From positions 124,001 to 188,000 of the forward strand of contig NZ_CP074406.1 of the NCBI RefSeq assembly GCF_018388425.1: DNA of 64,000 nucleotides, in the 5' to 3' direction. This stretch comes from Nocardioides faecalis. Lineage in GTDB: Bacteria; Actinomycetota; Actinomycetes; Propionibacteriales; Nocardioidaceae. Below the pieces are notes generated by a model, which saw only the letters and a program-made list of their open reading frames with translations, made no database searches and was not told the DNA's origin. The position numbers and the translations under genes are program-made. Position 1 is the stretch's first letter. Every line of letters starts with the position of its first letter. This document shows, piece by piece, positions 18,815 to 30,570 of this stretch.

Positions 18815-19142
18815 GGGGACCTCCTGGTGCGGGCCGGCGGCGCCGGCGAACCTCGATGTGACGGGAGTCACGTGGCTGCGACGCTAGGAGCCGACGCGGT
18901 CGCGGGCGAGAGGTCGTCGCGGACCGCTCGGTGAACGGCACGGGCTCGTCGGCGAGCGGTCGGCTGCGCGCGACGAACGGTCGAGCGCGCGGGCACTCCC
19001 GGCGTGATCCGGCCTGACTCGTCCGGGGGTGACCTGGCGCACGGGGGGCTGGTCAAGACCCCGGCCGATCTGCTTGGGTAAAGCAGTTAGGTAAGGCTCA
19101 CCTGAGTACTGGGTGGGCCGTCTCGGACTCAGGAGAACTTGC
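18815..19142. other. Divergent intergenic region between acetate and siderophore operons
   Basis: These 328 bp separate the start of DUF485 (minus) from the start of the siderophore decarboxylase (plus) and must hold both promoters. The right part contains an iron box (19087-19105). No convincing small gene was seen. Confidence 0.6.
19087..19105 (+). promoter_or_regulatory. DtxR/IdeR-type iron box before the siderophore operon
   Basis: TTAGGTAAGGCTCACCTGA matches the 19-bp DtxR/IdeR/DmdR consensus TTAGGTTAGGCTAACCTAA at 15 of 19 positions, including the conserved GG/CC core. It ends 37 bases before the start codon of the first siderophore gene. An iron-loaded repressor bound here would block transcription, so the operon should be expressed under iron starvation. 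Confidence 0.85.
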
Positions 19143-20627
19143 GTGCCCAAGCCACCGTTGCACCACCTCTTCCACCCCGACCACGCCGCGCACTACGCCT
19201 CTGTGCTCGGCCAGGGGATGGAGCACCTGCTCACCCATCTGGCCGGCGTGCGCGGCCCGGCCACCGGCGCCAGCCCCGCCGACGCCGCGGCGCGGGTCGC
19301 GGCGGTCGACCTCGAGCAGCCGCTGGCCGGCACCGACGCGGTGCTGGCGGAGATGTCGCAGCTGTGGCTCGACGACGCGGTGTGGTTCCACGAGCCGTCG
19401 TACGCCGCGCACCTCAACTGCCCCGTCGTGGTGCCGGCCCTGCTCGCCGAGCTCTTCGTGGCGTCGGTGAACAGCTCGCTGGACACCTTCGACCAGAGCG
19501 TCGGCGGCACCTTCATCGAGCGCCGGCTGGTGGAGTGGACCGCGCAGCGCATCGGCTTCGGCGAGGGCGCCGACGGCGTCTTCACCTCAGGCGGCAGCCA
19601 GTCCAACCTGCAGGGCCTGCTGCTGGCCCGCGACCGGAACGCGCAGGTGCCGGCGGAGCGGCTGCGGATCCTCGCCTCCGCCGAGAGCCACTTCTCGGTG
19701 CAGAAGTCCGCGCGGCTGCTCGGCCTGGGGGAGGAGTCGGTGATCAGCGTGCCGACCGATGCCCGGCACCGGATGGACCCGGCCGCGCTCGAGGCCTCGC
19801 TGGCCGCGTGCGCCGCGGTGGGGTTGCGACCGATGGCGATCGTGGCCACCGCCGGCACCACCGACTTCGGCGCGATCGACCCGCTGCCCGCGATCGCCGA
19901 CCTCGCCCGGGTCTACGACGCCTGGTTGCACGTGGACGCCGCGTACGGCGGCGGCCTGCTCGTCTCTCCGACCCGGCGCCACCTGCTGGCCGGCATCGAC
20001 CGGGCCGACTCGGTGACCGTCGACTTCCACAAGACCTTCTTCCAGCCGGTCTCCTCCAGCGCGATCATCGTGCGCGACGCGGCGACGCTGGCGCCGGCGA
20101 CCTGGCACGCCGACTACCTCAACCCGCGCGGCACCGCGATGCCGAACCAGGTGGACAAGAGCCTGCAGACCACCCGCCGCTTCGACGCGCTCAAGCTGTG
20201 GCTGACGCTGCGCACGATGGGCCCCGAGCTGCTCGGTGAGTACGTCGACGCGGTGATCGACCTCGCCGCCGAGACCTACGCCGCCGCGCACGACACCTGT
20301 GACCTGCAGTTCGCGGCCGCACCCGAGCTCTCCACGCTGGTGTTCCGCTACGTGCCCTGCGGCGTGGAGCTGGACGAGCCTGCGCTCGCCGCGCTGAACA
20401 CCGCGATCCGCACCGCGCTCTACGAGTCCGGCAAGGCGATGGTCGCCGCCACCACGGTCGACGGCGTCGCGCACCTCAAGCTCACCTTGCTCAACCCGAT
20501 GGCGACGCTCGGCGACATCGTCGGTGTGCTCGACCTGGTCCGCGAGACCGGTGAGGCGCTGGTGAGGCGCAGCCCGCACGCCGTACCGACGCACCGCAAC
20601 GCCGACCTCACCGGGAGCGTGGCGTGA
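19143..20627 (+). CDS. desA: PLP-dependent lysine/diamine decarboxylase of hydroxamate siderophore synthesis (DesA-like)
   Basis: A 494-residue group II PLP decarboxylase. The cofactor site is visible as TVDFHKTFFQP (Schiff-base Lys at about 297) with HVDAAYGGGLLVSP upstream and FTSGGSQSNLQGLLLARD near residue 150. In desferrioxamine clusters this enzyme decarboxylates lysine to cadaverine, the first step. The family also includes glutamate, 2,4-diaminobutyrate and aromatic amino acid decarboxylases, so the substrate is inferred from the next two genes. The GTG at 19143 is preceded by AGGAG with 7-base spacing; an iron box lies just upstream. The stop overlaps the next start (TGATG). Confidence 0.85.
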   Translation: MPKPPLHHLFHPDHAAHYASVLGQGMEHLLTHLAGVRGPATGASPADAAARVAAVDLEQPLAGTDAVLAEMSQLWLDDAVWFHEPSYAAHLNCPVVVPALLAELFVASVNSSLDTFDQSVGGTFIERRLVEWTAQRIGFGEGADGVFTSGGSQSNLQGLLLARDRNAQVPAERLRILASAESHFSVQKSARLLGLGEESVISVPTDARHRMDPAALEASLAACAAVGLRPMAIVATAGTTDFGAIDPLPAIADLARVYDAWLHVDAAYGGGLLVSPTRRHLLAGIDRADSVTVDFHKTFFQPVSSSAIIVRDAATLAPATWHADYLNPRGTAMPNQVDKSLQTTRRFDALKLWLTLRTMGPELLGEYVDAVIDLAAETYAAAHDTCDLQFAAAPELSTLVFRYVPCGVELDEPALAALNTAIRTALYESGKAMVAATTVDGVAHLKLTLLNPMATLGDIVGVLDLVRETGEALVRRSPHAVPTHRNADLTGSVA

Positions 20628-21928
20628 TGCGGACCCACGACCTCCTCGGCATCGGGCTCGGCCCGTTCAACCTCGGCCTGGCCTGCCTGGCCGACCCGCT
20701 GCGCGCCAGCGACGGCCTGGACGCGGTCTTCCTCGAGGCCCGCGACGCCTTCGCCTGGCACCCCGGGATGCTGCTCGACGACGCCACCTTGCAGGTGCCG
20801 TTCCTGGCGGACCTGGTCACCATGGCCGACCCGACCTCGCGCTGGTCGTTCCTGAACTACCTCAAGCAGTCCGGGCACCTCTACCCCTTCTACATCCGGG
20901 AGAGCTTCTACCCGCTGCGCCGCGAGTACGACGACTACTGCCGCTGGGCCGCCGAGCGGCTCGACTCCGTGCGGTTCGGTGAGCACGTCGAGGCCGTCGA
21001 GCACGACGGTGAGGCCTACCTGGTGCACTCCGGCAGCGGCCGCCGCTTCCGCAGCAAGCGGCTGGTGCTCGGCATCGGCACCGCCCCACGGGTGCCGGAC
21101 GCGCTGGCGCCGGTGGCGGACAGCCCCGCCGCCACCCACTCCGCGGACTACCTGGCGCACAAGGCGGCGCTGCAGGCCCAGGACCGGATCACGATCGTGG
21201 GCAGCGGGCAGAGCGCCGCGGAGATCTACCACGACCTGCTCACCGAGGCCCCCGCCCACGGCTACGAGCTGGTGTGGCTGACCCGCAGCCCCCGGTTCTT
21301 CCCGATGGAGTACACCAAGCTCACCCTGGAGATGACCTCCCCGGAGTACGGCGAGTACCACCGCCGGCTGCCCGCGGAGACCCGCGACCGGCTGGCCCGC
21401 GACCAGCGGCACCTGTTCAAGGGGATCAGCGCCGAGCTGGTGGACGCGATCTTCGACCTGCACTACGCCCAGCGGGTGTGCGGCGACGGGCCGCGGACCA
21501 CGCTGCTCACCAACACCGAGGTCACCGGCTCGCGCACGGGTGCGGCGGGTCTCGAGCTGGACCTGCACCACGTCGAGACCGGCGAGCGGTTCGGGCTGAA
21601 CACCGGCGGCCTGGTCCTGGCCACGGGCTACGCCCCCACCACGCCGTCGTTCCTCGACGGTGTCGCCGACCGGATCCGGCGCGACGAGCGCGGCCGCTAC
21701 GACGTCGCCGCGGACTACTCCGTCGACGTGGCCGGCGGTGAGATCTTCGTGCAGAACGCCGAGGAGCACACCCATTCCCTGCTCGCCCCCGACCTGGGCA
21801 TGGGCCCCTACCGCAGCTCGGTGATCCTGGCCGCGGTGCTGGGCCGCGAGGTGTACCCGCTGGAGAAGCGGATCGCGGTGCAGGACTTCGGGGTGCCGGA
21901 CCACCTGCGCACGGAGGTGGCCCGATGA
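20627..21928 (+). CDS. desB: Lysine/cadaverine N-hydroxylase, flavin-dependent (DesB-like)
   Basis: A 433-residue N-hydroxylating monooxygenase of the IucD/SidA/PvdA family. It starts with the FAD-binding LLGIGLGPFNLGLACL, has FLADLVTMADPTSRWSFLNYLKQ, the NADPH-binding ITIVGSGQSAAEIYHDLL and the C-terminal LVLATGYAPTTPSFLD with LGMGPYRSSVILAAVLG. It would hydroxylate the omega-amino group of cadaverine (DesB) or lysine to give the hydroxylamine for hydroxamate formation, using FAD, NADPH and O2. It overlaps the decarboxylase stop by 1 base and the next gene by 4 bases (ATGA), so the operon is tightly coupled. Confidence 0.9.
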   Translation: MRTHDLLGIGLGPFNLGLACLADPLRASDGLDAVFLEARDAFAWHPGMLLDDATLQVPFLADLVTMADPTSRWSFLNYLKQSGHLYPFYIRESFYPLRREYDDYCRWAAERLDSVRFGEHVEAVEHDGEAYLVHSGSGRRFRSKRLVLGIGTAPRVPDALAPVADSPAATHSADYLAHKAALQAQDRITIVGSGQSAAEIYHDLLTEAPAHGYELVWLTRSPRFFPMEYTKLTLEMTSPEYGEYHRRLPAETRDRLARDQRHLFKGISAELVDAIFDLHYAQRVCGDGPRTTLLTNTEVTGSRTGAAGLELDLHHVETGERFGLNTGGLVLATGYAPTTPSFLDGVADRIRRDERGRYDVAADYSVDVAGGEIFVQNAEEHTHSLLAPDLGMGPYRSSVILAAVLGREVYPLEKRIAVQDFGVPDHLRTEVAR

Positions 21929-24321
21929 GCACCCGCGCCATCACCATCGAGCCGGTCGACCTGGACCGCGACCTTCCGCTGCTGCACGCGTGGGTGACCC
22001 ACCCCCGCTCGGTGTTCTGGATGATGCAGGACGCCTCCCTCGACGACGTGCAGCGCGCCTACGCCGCCATCGCCGCCGACCCGCACCACGACGCCTTCCT
22101 GGGCCGCGTCGACGGCCGGCCGACGTTCCTGCTGGAGACCTACGACCCCGCCCACGACGAGCAGCTCGCCGAGCTGCCCGAGCTGGCGCCGGGCGACCTC
22201 GGCATGCACGTGCTGGTGGCACCGCCCGCGGACGAGCCCGAGCCGGGCCTGACCACCGCGGTGTTCCACGCCGTGCTCGACCACTGCTTCGCCGACCCGT
22301 CCGTGCGCCGCGTCGTGGTGGAGCCGGACGTGCGCAATGCCAAGATCCGCGCCAAGAACGTCGCCGCCGGGTTCACCGAGCTGCGCGAGGTCCCGCTGCC
22401 CGGAAAGACCGCCATGCTCTCCGTCCTGCCGCGCGAGGACCGGGTCCACCCCGACCCCCGTCCCGTCGCGGTAGTCCCTGACGAAAAGCACCGTGACGCG
22501 CCGGAAGGGGGTGCTTTTGGTCAGGGACTACCGTCCGCGGACCACCTGACGCCGGAGCTGATGGAGCGCGCCCAGCGGCACCTGGTGGCCAAGGCGATCG
22601 CCGAGCTGTCCCACGAGCGGCTGATCGCGCCGGTCGTCGAGGACGAGAGGACGGGCACCTGGCGGCTCGACACCGGCGGGGAGCCGGGCGAGCCGGGGGC
22701 GTCGTACGTCTTCACGGCGCGGGTGCTGCCACTCGAGCACTGGGCGATCGACGAGGCGTCGATCCGGCGCACCGTCGCGGGCCGCGAGGTGCCGCTGGAC
22801 GCCCAGGAGCTGATCGCCGAGCTGGCACCGGTGCTCGAGGTGCCGGACGCGCTGCTGCCGGTCTACCTGGAGGAGATCGCCGCGACGCTGGCGGCGGGCG
22901 CGTGGAAGCTGCGGCACCGCGACGTACCGGTCGCCGACCTGATCGATGCAGACTTCCAGGAGATCGAGGCCGCGATGACCGAGGGCCACCCCGGCTTCAT
23001 CGCCAACAACGGCCGGATCGGGTTCTCCCTGGACGACTACCGGGCCTACGCCCCCGAGACCGGCGCGACGCTGCGGCTGCACTGGGTCGCCGCCCGACGC
23101 GACCTCACCCGGCTCTCGCTGGGCGAGGGCGAGACCGAGCAGAGGTTGTACGACGCCGAGCTGCCCCCCGGCGTCCGCGACCGGTTCACCGCACAGCTCA
23201 CCGGGCTGGGCCTGGACCCGGCCGACTACCTGTTCCTGCCGGTGCACCCGTGGCAGTGGCAGCACAAGCTGGCGATCACGTTCGCCCCCGACGTGGCGCG
23301 CCGCGACCTGGTGCACCTGGGCCCCGGCCTCGACGAGCACCAGCCGCAGCAGTCGATCCGCACGTTCTTCAACCGCAGCCGCCCGCGGCGGCACTACGTG
23401 AAGACCGCGCTGGCGATCCAGAACATGGGGTTCGTGCGCGGGCTCTCGCCGGCGTACATGGCCGCCACCCCGGCGATCAACGACTGGGTGGCAGAGGTGG
23501 TGCACGCCGACCCCGAGCTGCGCGACTGTGGCTTCGAGGTGCTGCGCGAGGTGGCCGCGATCGGCTACACCGGCGATGCCTTCCACCGGCTGGCCGGCAC
23601 GTCGCCGTACCGCAAGATGATCGCGGCGCTGTGGCGCGAGAGCCCGGTGCCGCGACTGGCCGAGGGCGAGCAGCTGACCACGATGGCGGCGCTGCTGCAC
23701 CGCGACGCCGCCGGCGATGCGCTGGTGACGGCATGGATCAAGGCCTCACCGGTGGACGCCGCGGACTGGGTGCGGGCCTGGCTGCGCTGCTACCTGCGTC
23801 CGCTGGTGCACTGCCTGGCCGCCTACGACCTGGCGTTCATGCCGCACGGGGAGAACCTGCTGCTGCGGCTGCGCGACCACGTGCCGACGGGGGCGTTCAT
23901 GAAGGACATCGGCGAGGAGATCGCGGTGATGGGTGACCTGCCGTTGCCCGCCGAGGTGGAGCGGGTCCGGGGTGACTTCCCCGATGACGTGAAGGCGCTG
24001 GCCGTGCACACCGACGTGTTCGACGGCGTGCTGCGCCACGTCGCGGCGATCCTCGACGCCGACGGCCTGCTGCCGGTCGAGGAGTTCTGGGCGATCGCCC
24101 GGGAGACGATCGTCGCCCACGCCGCCGACCACCCGGAGCTGGCCGACGCCGTCGCCCGCTACGACCTGCTCCGGCCCCGGTTCAAGCACAGCTGCCTGAA
24201 CCGGCTGCAGCTGCGCAACACCCTGCAGATGGTGGACCTCAGCGACCAGGCGGAGTCGCTGATCTTCGCCGGTACCCTGGCCAACCCCGTCGCCGTCGAC
24301 CGTGCAGGAGGAAGCGCCTGA
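21925..24321 (+). CDS. Fused acyltransferase and NIS siderophore synthetase (DesC-DesD-like)
   Basis: A 798-residue two-domain protein. Residues about 1-175 are an AlcB/IucB-type acyltransferase (LLHAWVTHPRSVFW, ETYDPAHDEQ, GDLGMHVLV) that would acylate N-hydroxycadaverine with acetyl- or succinyl-CoA. Residues about 205-798 are an IucA/IucC NRPS-independent synthetase with GHPGFIANNGRIGFS, PVHPWQWQHKLAITF, QQSIRTFFN and HYVKTALAIQNMGFVRG, which condenses and cyclises the hydroxamates. In Streptomyces these are the separate DesC and DesD. The linker at residues about 181-203 is encoded by a palindromic insertion (22469-22533). The ATG overlaps the previous stop (ATGA). Confidence 0.9.
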   Translation: MSTRAITIEPVDLDRDLPLLHAWVTHPRSVFWMMQDASLDDVQRAYAAIAADPHHDAFLGRVDGRPTFLLETYDPAHDEQLAELPELAPGDLGMHVLVAPPADEPEPGLTTAVFHAVLDHCFADPSVRRVVVEPDVRNAKIRAKNVAAGFTELREVPLPGKTAMLSVLPREDRVHPDPRPVAVVPDEKHRDAPEGGAFGQGLPSADHLTPELMERAQRHLVAKAIAELSHERLIAPVVEDERTGTWRLDTGGEPGEPGASYVFTARVLPLEHWAIDEASIRRTVAGREVPLDAQELIAELAPVLEVPDALLPVYLEEIAATLAAGAWKLRHRDVPVADLIDADFQEIEAAMTEGHPGFIANNGRIGFSLDDYRAYAPETGATLRLHWVAARRDLTRLSLGEGETEQRLYDAELPPGVRDRFTAQLTGLGLDPADYLFLPVHPWQWQHKLAITFAPDVARRDLVHLGPGLDEHQPQQSIRTFFNRSRPRRHYVKTALAIQNMGFVRGLSPAYMAATPAINDWVAEVVHADPELRDCGFEVLREVAAIGYTGDAFHRLAGTSPYRKMIAALWRESPVPRLAEGEQLTTMAALLHRDAAGDALVTAWIKASPVDAADWVRAWLRCYLRPLVHCLAAYDLAFMPHGENLLLRLRDHVPTGAFMKDIGEEIAVMGDLPLPAEVERVRGDFPDDVKALAVHTDVFDGVLRHVAAILDADGLLPVEEFWAIARETIVAHAADHPELADAVARYDLLRPRFKHSCLNRLQLRNTLQMVDLSDQAESLIFAGTLANPVAVDRAGGSA
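22469..22533. repeat. Palindromic element inserted in frame in the acyltransferase-synthetase linker
   Basis: The arms 22469-22492 and 22510-22533 are inverted copies matching at 23 of 24 positions around a 17-nt loop. The core GGTAGTCCCTGAC faces GTCAGGGACTACC. It is unrelated in sequence to the pabB insertion but has the same design: an in-frame hairpin placed at a domain boundary. Confidence 0.85.
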
Positions 24322-26969
24322 TGGCCGTGGCACGCGATGGGTTCGGCATCCCGCACGTCCTCGGCGCCAGCGTCGTGGAGGTGGCCCGCGAGCAGGGCCG
24401 CGCCACCGCCACCGACCGCGCCTGGCAGCTGCAGGTGGAGCGCCGCCGGGCCGAGGGCACCTGCGCCGAGCTCTTCGGCGAGGCCGCGCTGGAGTGGGAC
24501 CGGCTCGCCCGCCGAGCCGACCTGCCCGGCCTGGCACAGCGCGCGTACGCCGCCATGAGCGACGAGAGCCGCGCGTTCGTCGACGCCTACGTCGCCGGCG
24601 TCAACGACGTGCTCGCGAGTGCCGGGAGTGCCGGGAGCACCGGTGGGACGGGGGACGAGGCGTGGCAGCCGTGGACGCCGCTGGGCGTGCTCGCGGTGCA
24701 GCACCTGCTGTTCTCCACGTTCCCCAGCAAGCTCTGGCGCCACCACCTCGCCGGTGGGCTGGCGCCCGAGCTCCGCGACCACCTGGAGCTGCTGCGCGGG
24801 GAGGGCCTGCCCGGCGGCAGCAACGCGGTGGCCGTCGCCGGCTCGCTGACCGCCAGCGGGCTGCCGATCCTCGCCGGCGACCCGCACCGGGTGATCGAGG
24901 CGCCCGGCGTCTACGCCCAGGTCCGGCTGGTGTGCACCGACCCCGAGGACGCCTTCGACGTCACCGGGCTGACCTTCGTCGGTGTCCCCGGCGTGCAGCA
25001 CTTCGGCCACGCCGCCCATGCCGGAGGAGGGGTGGCGTGGGGCATCACCAACGCCGTCGCCGACGCCGAGGACCTGTACGTCGAGCACCTGACCCGCGAC
25101 GGCGAGGCCGTCGTCGCCCAGGGACCCGCCGGCACCGAGCCGGTGCAGCGCCGTGTGGAGGAGATCCGCGTCCGGGGCGCCGACGGCGGCCTGTGCACCG
25201 AGCGGCTCGAGGTGCTGCGCACCGGCCGCGGACCCGTGGTCCTCGGCGGCCCGGACGAGGTCGCGTTCAGCCTGCGCACGCCCGCCGACGTGCTCGGTGA
25301 CCTCGGCGGCGACGCGCTGCTGCCGCTGCTGCGCGCCCGCACGGCCGCCGACGTGATCGACGCCTTCGAGGACCACTGGGTCAGCCCTGTGAACAACCTC
25401 CTCGTCGCCGACGGGGCCGGCCAGCCTGGCCAGCCCGGCCAGCCCGGCCAGCCCGAGCACCGGGTCGTGGGCCGGGTGCCGCAGCGCGAGGCGGACCGTG
25501 CCGCCGCGCTGCACCGGCTGCCCGGCGACGCCCGCGCCGGCACCGGCTGGACCGGGTGGGTCACCGACCTGCCGCGCCGTACCGGCGAGGTGCTGGTCAG
25601 CGCCAACGACCGGGCCGCCGCCGACTTCGCCCGGATCGGCGACGAGTTCGCGCCACCGTTCCGCGCCGCGCGGATCACCGAGCTGGTCACCGACCTCGCC
25701 GCCCGTGGCCCGATCACCCCGGCCGGTCTGGCCGAGGTGCTCGCCGACGACAAGCAGACCGCGGGGGGCGCGCTGCTGGACGCGATCGCCGACCTCGCGG
25801 ACCTGTCCGCACCCGCCGCGACGCTGCGCGAGCGGCTGTTGGCCTGGGGCCGCCGGATGGCCCCGGACAGCATCGAGGCGCCGCTCTTCGCCCGCGTCCG
25901 CGCCCACGTGGTCCGCGCCGTCGTCGACGGCCCGGGGCTGCGCGGCCTGGACACCTCGCCGTACGGCGAGCTGTTCGCGCCCTGGTTCGACCTCGGCGCC
26001 CGCGTGCAGACCGCGCTGCCGGCGCTGCTCGCCGCGGATCGGCCGTTCGGCGTGGACCTGGCGACGGCGGTCCGGGACGCGGTGGAGTCGGTGGCGCACG
26101 AGCCGGAGCCGGAGCCGGGCACCGAGACGTGGGGCGCGGCGCACGTCGCCGTACCGCTGACACCGCACCAGCAGCTCGGCCTCCAGCCGCCGCGGGCCGA
26201 GGTGCCGCCGCTGCTGCCGGTGGCCGGGGACACCGACTGCGTGCTCGCCGCCCGGGCGCTGGGCGGCCGGGGGGCCTGCGTGCACGGCCCGGTCGCCCGC
26301 TGGGTCTGGGACCTGGCCGGCGCGAGCCGCTGGGTGGTGCCGCTGGGTGCCTCCGGCGACCCGGCCTCGCCGCACCACCACGACCAGCAGGCGGTGTGGG
26401 CGGCGGGCGGCACGCTGCCGGTCGTCAGGCCGACCGGGGCCACGATGCGCCCGGTCGACCCCGACGGCGACGCCGACCTGCTGCACTCCTGGGTGACGCA
26501 GCCGCGGGCGGCGTTCTGGGGGATGACCGAGCGCACCCGGGACGAGGTCGCCGAGATCTACGGCTGGATCGTCGCGCAGGAGCACCTGGCGGTGTACCTG
26601 CTCGAGGTCGACGGCCACCCCGTCGGGCTGCTGCAGACCTACGACCCGTTCGTCGACGAGATCGGGGAGTTCTACGAGCGCCGGCCCGGCGACCTGGGCG
26701 TCCACCTGCTGTTGGCCGACGACCCACGGCGCCGCGGACACACGGGCGAGGTGGTGCGCGCGGTGTTCGCGTGGCTGCTCACGCAGCCGGGGTTCGCCCG
26801 GCTCGTCACCGAGCCGGACGCCCGCAACGACGCCTCGATCGCCCTGCTGGAGCGCCTCGGCGCCGAGCGCGGTCCGCGGGTGCAGCTGCGCACCAGCATC
26901 AGCGAGAAGCCGGCGCAGTTCCTCTTCCTCTCGCGGTCACGGGTGGAGGAGCTGGTCCTCACCCCGTGA
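24321..26969 (+). CDS. Penicillin acylase-like amidohydrolase fused to an AlcB-type acyltransferase (DesG/DesH-like)
   Basis: An 882-residue fusion. Residues 1-700 are a penicillin acylase-family Ntn hydrolase: RDGFGIPHV at the start, the self-cleavage and nucleophile site GLPGGSNAVAVAGS (Ser about 167), GDPHRVIEAPGVYAQVRL and GVAWGITNAVADAEDLYVEH. No signal peptide precedes it, so unlike classical penicillin acylases it probably acts in the cytoplasm. Residues about 708-882 are a second AlcB-type acyltransferase (LLHSWVTQPRAAFW, QTYDPFVDEIGEFY, GDLGVHLLLA) clearly paralogous to the one in the preceding gene. Penicillin amidase and acyltransferase genes (desG, desH) have been linked to acylated or aryl desferrioxamines in actinobacteria; here they are one chain. 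It overlaps the previous stop (TGATG). A short GQP repeat lies at about residues 369-380. Confidence 0.82.
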   Translation: MAVARDGFGIPHVLGASVVEVAREQGRATATDRAWQLQVERRRAEGTCAELFGEAALEWDRLARRADLPGLAQRAYAAMSDESRAFVDAYVAGVNDVLASAGSAGSTGGTGDEAWQPWTPLGVLAVQHLLFSTFPSKLWRHHLAGGLAPELRDHLELLRGEGLPGGSNAVAVAGSLTASGLPILAGDPHRVIEAPGVYAQVRLVCTDPEDAFDVTGLTFVGVPGVQHFGHAAHAGGGVAWGITNAVADAEDLYVEHLTRDGEAVVAQGPAGTEPVQRRVEEIRVRGADGGLCTERLEVLRTGRGPVVLGGPDEVAFSLRTPADVLGDLGGDALLPLLRARTAADVIDAFEDHWVSPVNNLLVADGAGQPGQPGQPGQPEHRVVGRVPQREADRAAALHRLPGDARAGTGWTGWVTDLPRRTGEVLVSANDRAAADFARIGDEFAPPFRAARITELVTDLAARGPITPAGLAEVLADDKQTAGGALLDAIADLADLSAPAATLRERLLAWGRRMAPDSIEAPLFARVRAHVVRAVVDGPGLRGLDTSPYGELFAPWFDLGARVQTALPALLAADRPFGVDLATAVRDAVESVAHEPEPEPGTETWGAAHVAVPLTPHQQLGLQPPRAEVPPLLPVAGDTDCVLAARALGGRGACVHGPVARWVWDLAGASRWVVPLGASGDPASPHHHDQQAVWAAGGTLPVVRPTGATMRPVDPDGDADLLHSWVTQPRAAFWGMTERTRDEVAEIYGWIVAQEHLAVYLLEVDGHPVGLLQTYDPFVDEIGEFYERRPGDLGVHLLLADDPRRRGHTGEVVRAVFAWLLTQPGFARLVTEPDARNDASIALLERLGAERGPRVQLRTSISEKPAQFLFLSRSRVEELVLTP

Positions 26970-27045
26970 CGCGGGGAGGCGGAGCTGAGGAGAGGGCGAC
27001 CCGAGGGCGCCCGGCGGCGATCAGGAGCGCGTTCGTGAGCCCGGC

Positions 27046-29770
<2,725 letters not shown>

Positions 29771-29772
29771 CG

Positions 29773-30438
29773 GTGCCTCGCCTCGTCACCGTCGCCCACG
29801 GCACCCGCACGGCCGTTGGGAACGTGGTCGCGCGCGAGCTCACCGCTCTGGCTGGCGAGCGTCTGGGGATTGAAGCGATCGCCTCGTACGTCGAGCTCTC
29901 CGAGCCGCTCTTCGCCGACGTGCTTCGCGAGCCCTATGACGGGGAGAGCGTGGCTGTGCCGTTGTTGCTCTCGACGGGCTATCACGTGCGGGTGGACCTG
30001 CCGGAGGCTGTGGCGGGGGCGGCAGATCCTGCGCGGGTGCGGCTGGCCCGGCCGTTCGGGCCGGATCCGTTGTTGGCTCAGGCGCAGGTGGCGCGGCTGC
30101 TGGAAGCAGGGGCTGAGGTTGGTCAGCCGGTGACGATGGTGGCTGCCGGCTCGTCCGATCCTGCCGCGTTGGATGACCTTGGGGTTGCGGCTTCTTTGTT
30201 GGCGGAGGCGTGGGGCTCGCCGGTGCGGTTCGCGACGCTCGGTGGGTTGGGACCGCGACCCGCGGAGGTCGTGCAGCCGGGGGATGCGGTGTCGTCGTAC
30301 CTGTTGGCGACAGGGTTCTTCCACCGCAAGCTCGTCGCTGAGGCGAAGGAGTTCGGGGCCGATGTCGTCGCCGACGTCATTGGCCCGCACCCCCTCGCCG
30401 TCGGCCTCCTCGTACGACGCACTTCTAGGGCTTCGTGA
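29773..30438 (+). CDS. Sirohydrochlorin chelatase (CbiX/SirB type)
   Basis: A 221-residue chelatase. It begins RLVTVAHGTRTAVGN with the metal-binding His of the CbiX/SirB family, and a second-half candidate ligand lies in TGFFHRKL. VAVPLLLSTGYHVRVDLPEA is the conserved substrate-side segment. It inserts Fe2+ (siroheme) or Co2+ (cobalamin) into sirohydrochlorin; the metal cannot be told from sequence. The GTG is 2 bp after the hemD stop. The second half has noticeably weaker GC bias at third positions than its neighbours, and the GC-poor island begins directly downstream. Confidence 0.82.
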   Translation: MPRLVTVAHGTRTAVGNVVARELTALAGERLGIEAIASYVELSEPLFADVLREPYDGESVAVPLLLSTGYHVRVDLPEAVAGAADPARVRLARPFGPDPLLAQAQVARLLEAGAEVGQPVTMVAAGSSDPAALDDLGVAASLLAEAWGSPVRFATLGGLGPRPAEVVQPGDAVSSYLLATGFFHRKLVAEAKEFGADVVADVIGPHPLAVGLLVRRTSRAS

Positions 30439-30570
30439 TGTCATTCCGCCGACAATGACGCGCTAAAGGACTGTGAAGCGGCGGAGATTGACGAGGTGGC
30501 AGCGCCAGCACTTCGGCGCGCTTCTTGGTCGGCGCCCGTCTTCCCATACCCCTTGAGCAGCTTGAGACCC

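Noticed and set aside
24159..26741. An 860-codon open frame antisense to the penicillin-acylase fusion
   Set aside because: It is an antisense shadow with biased composition. The plus-strand protein has all family motifs.
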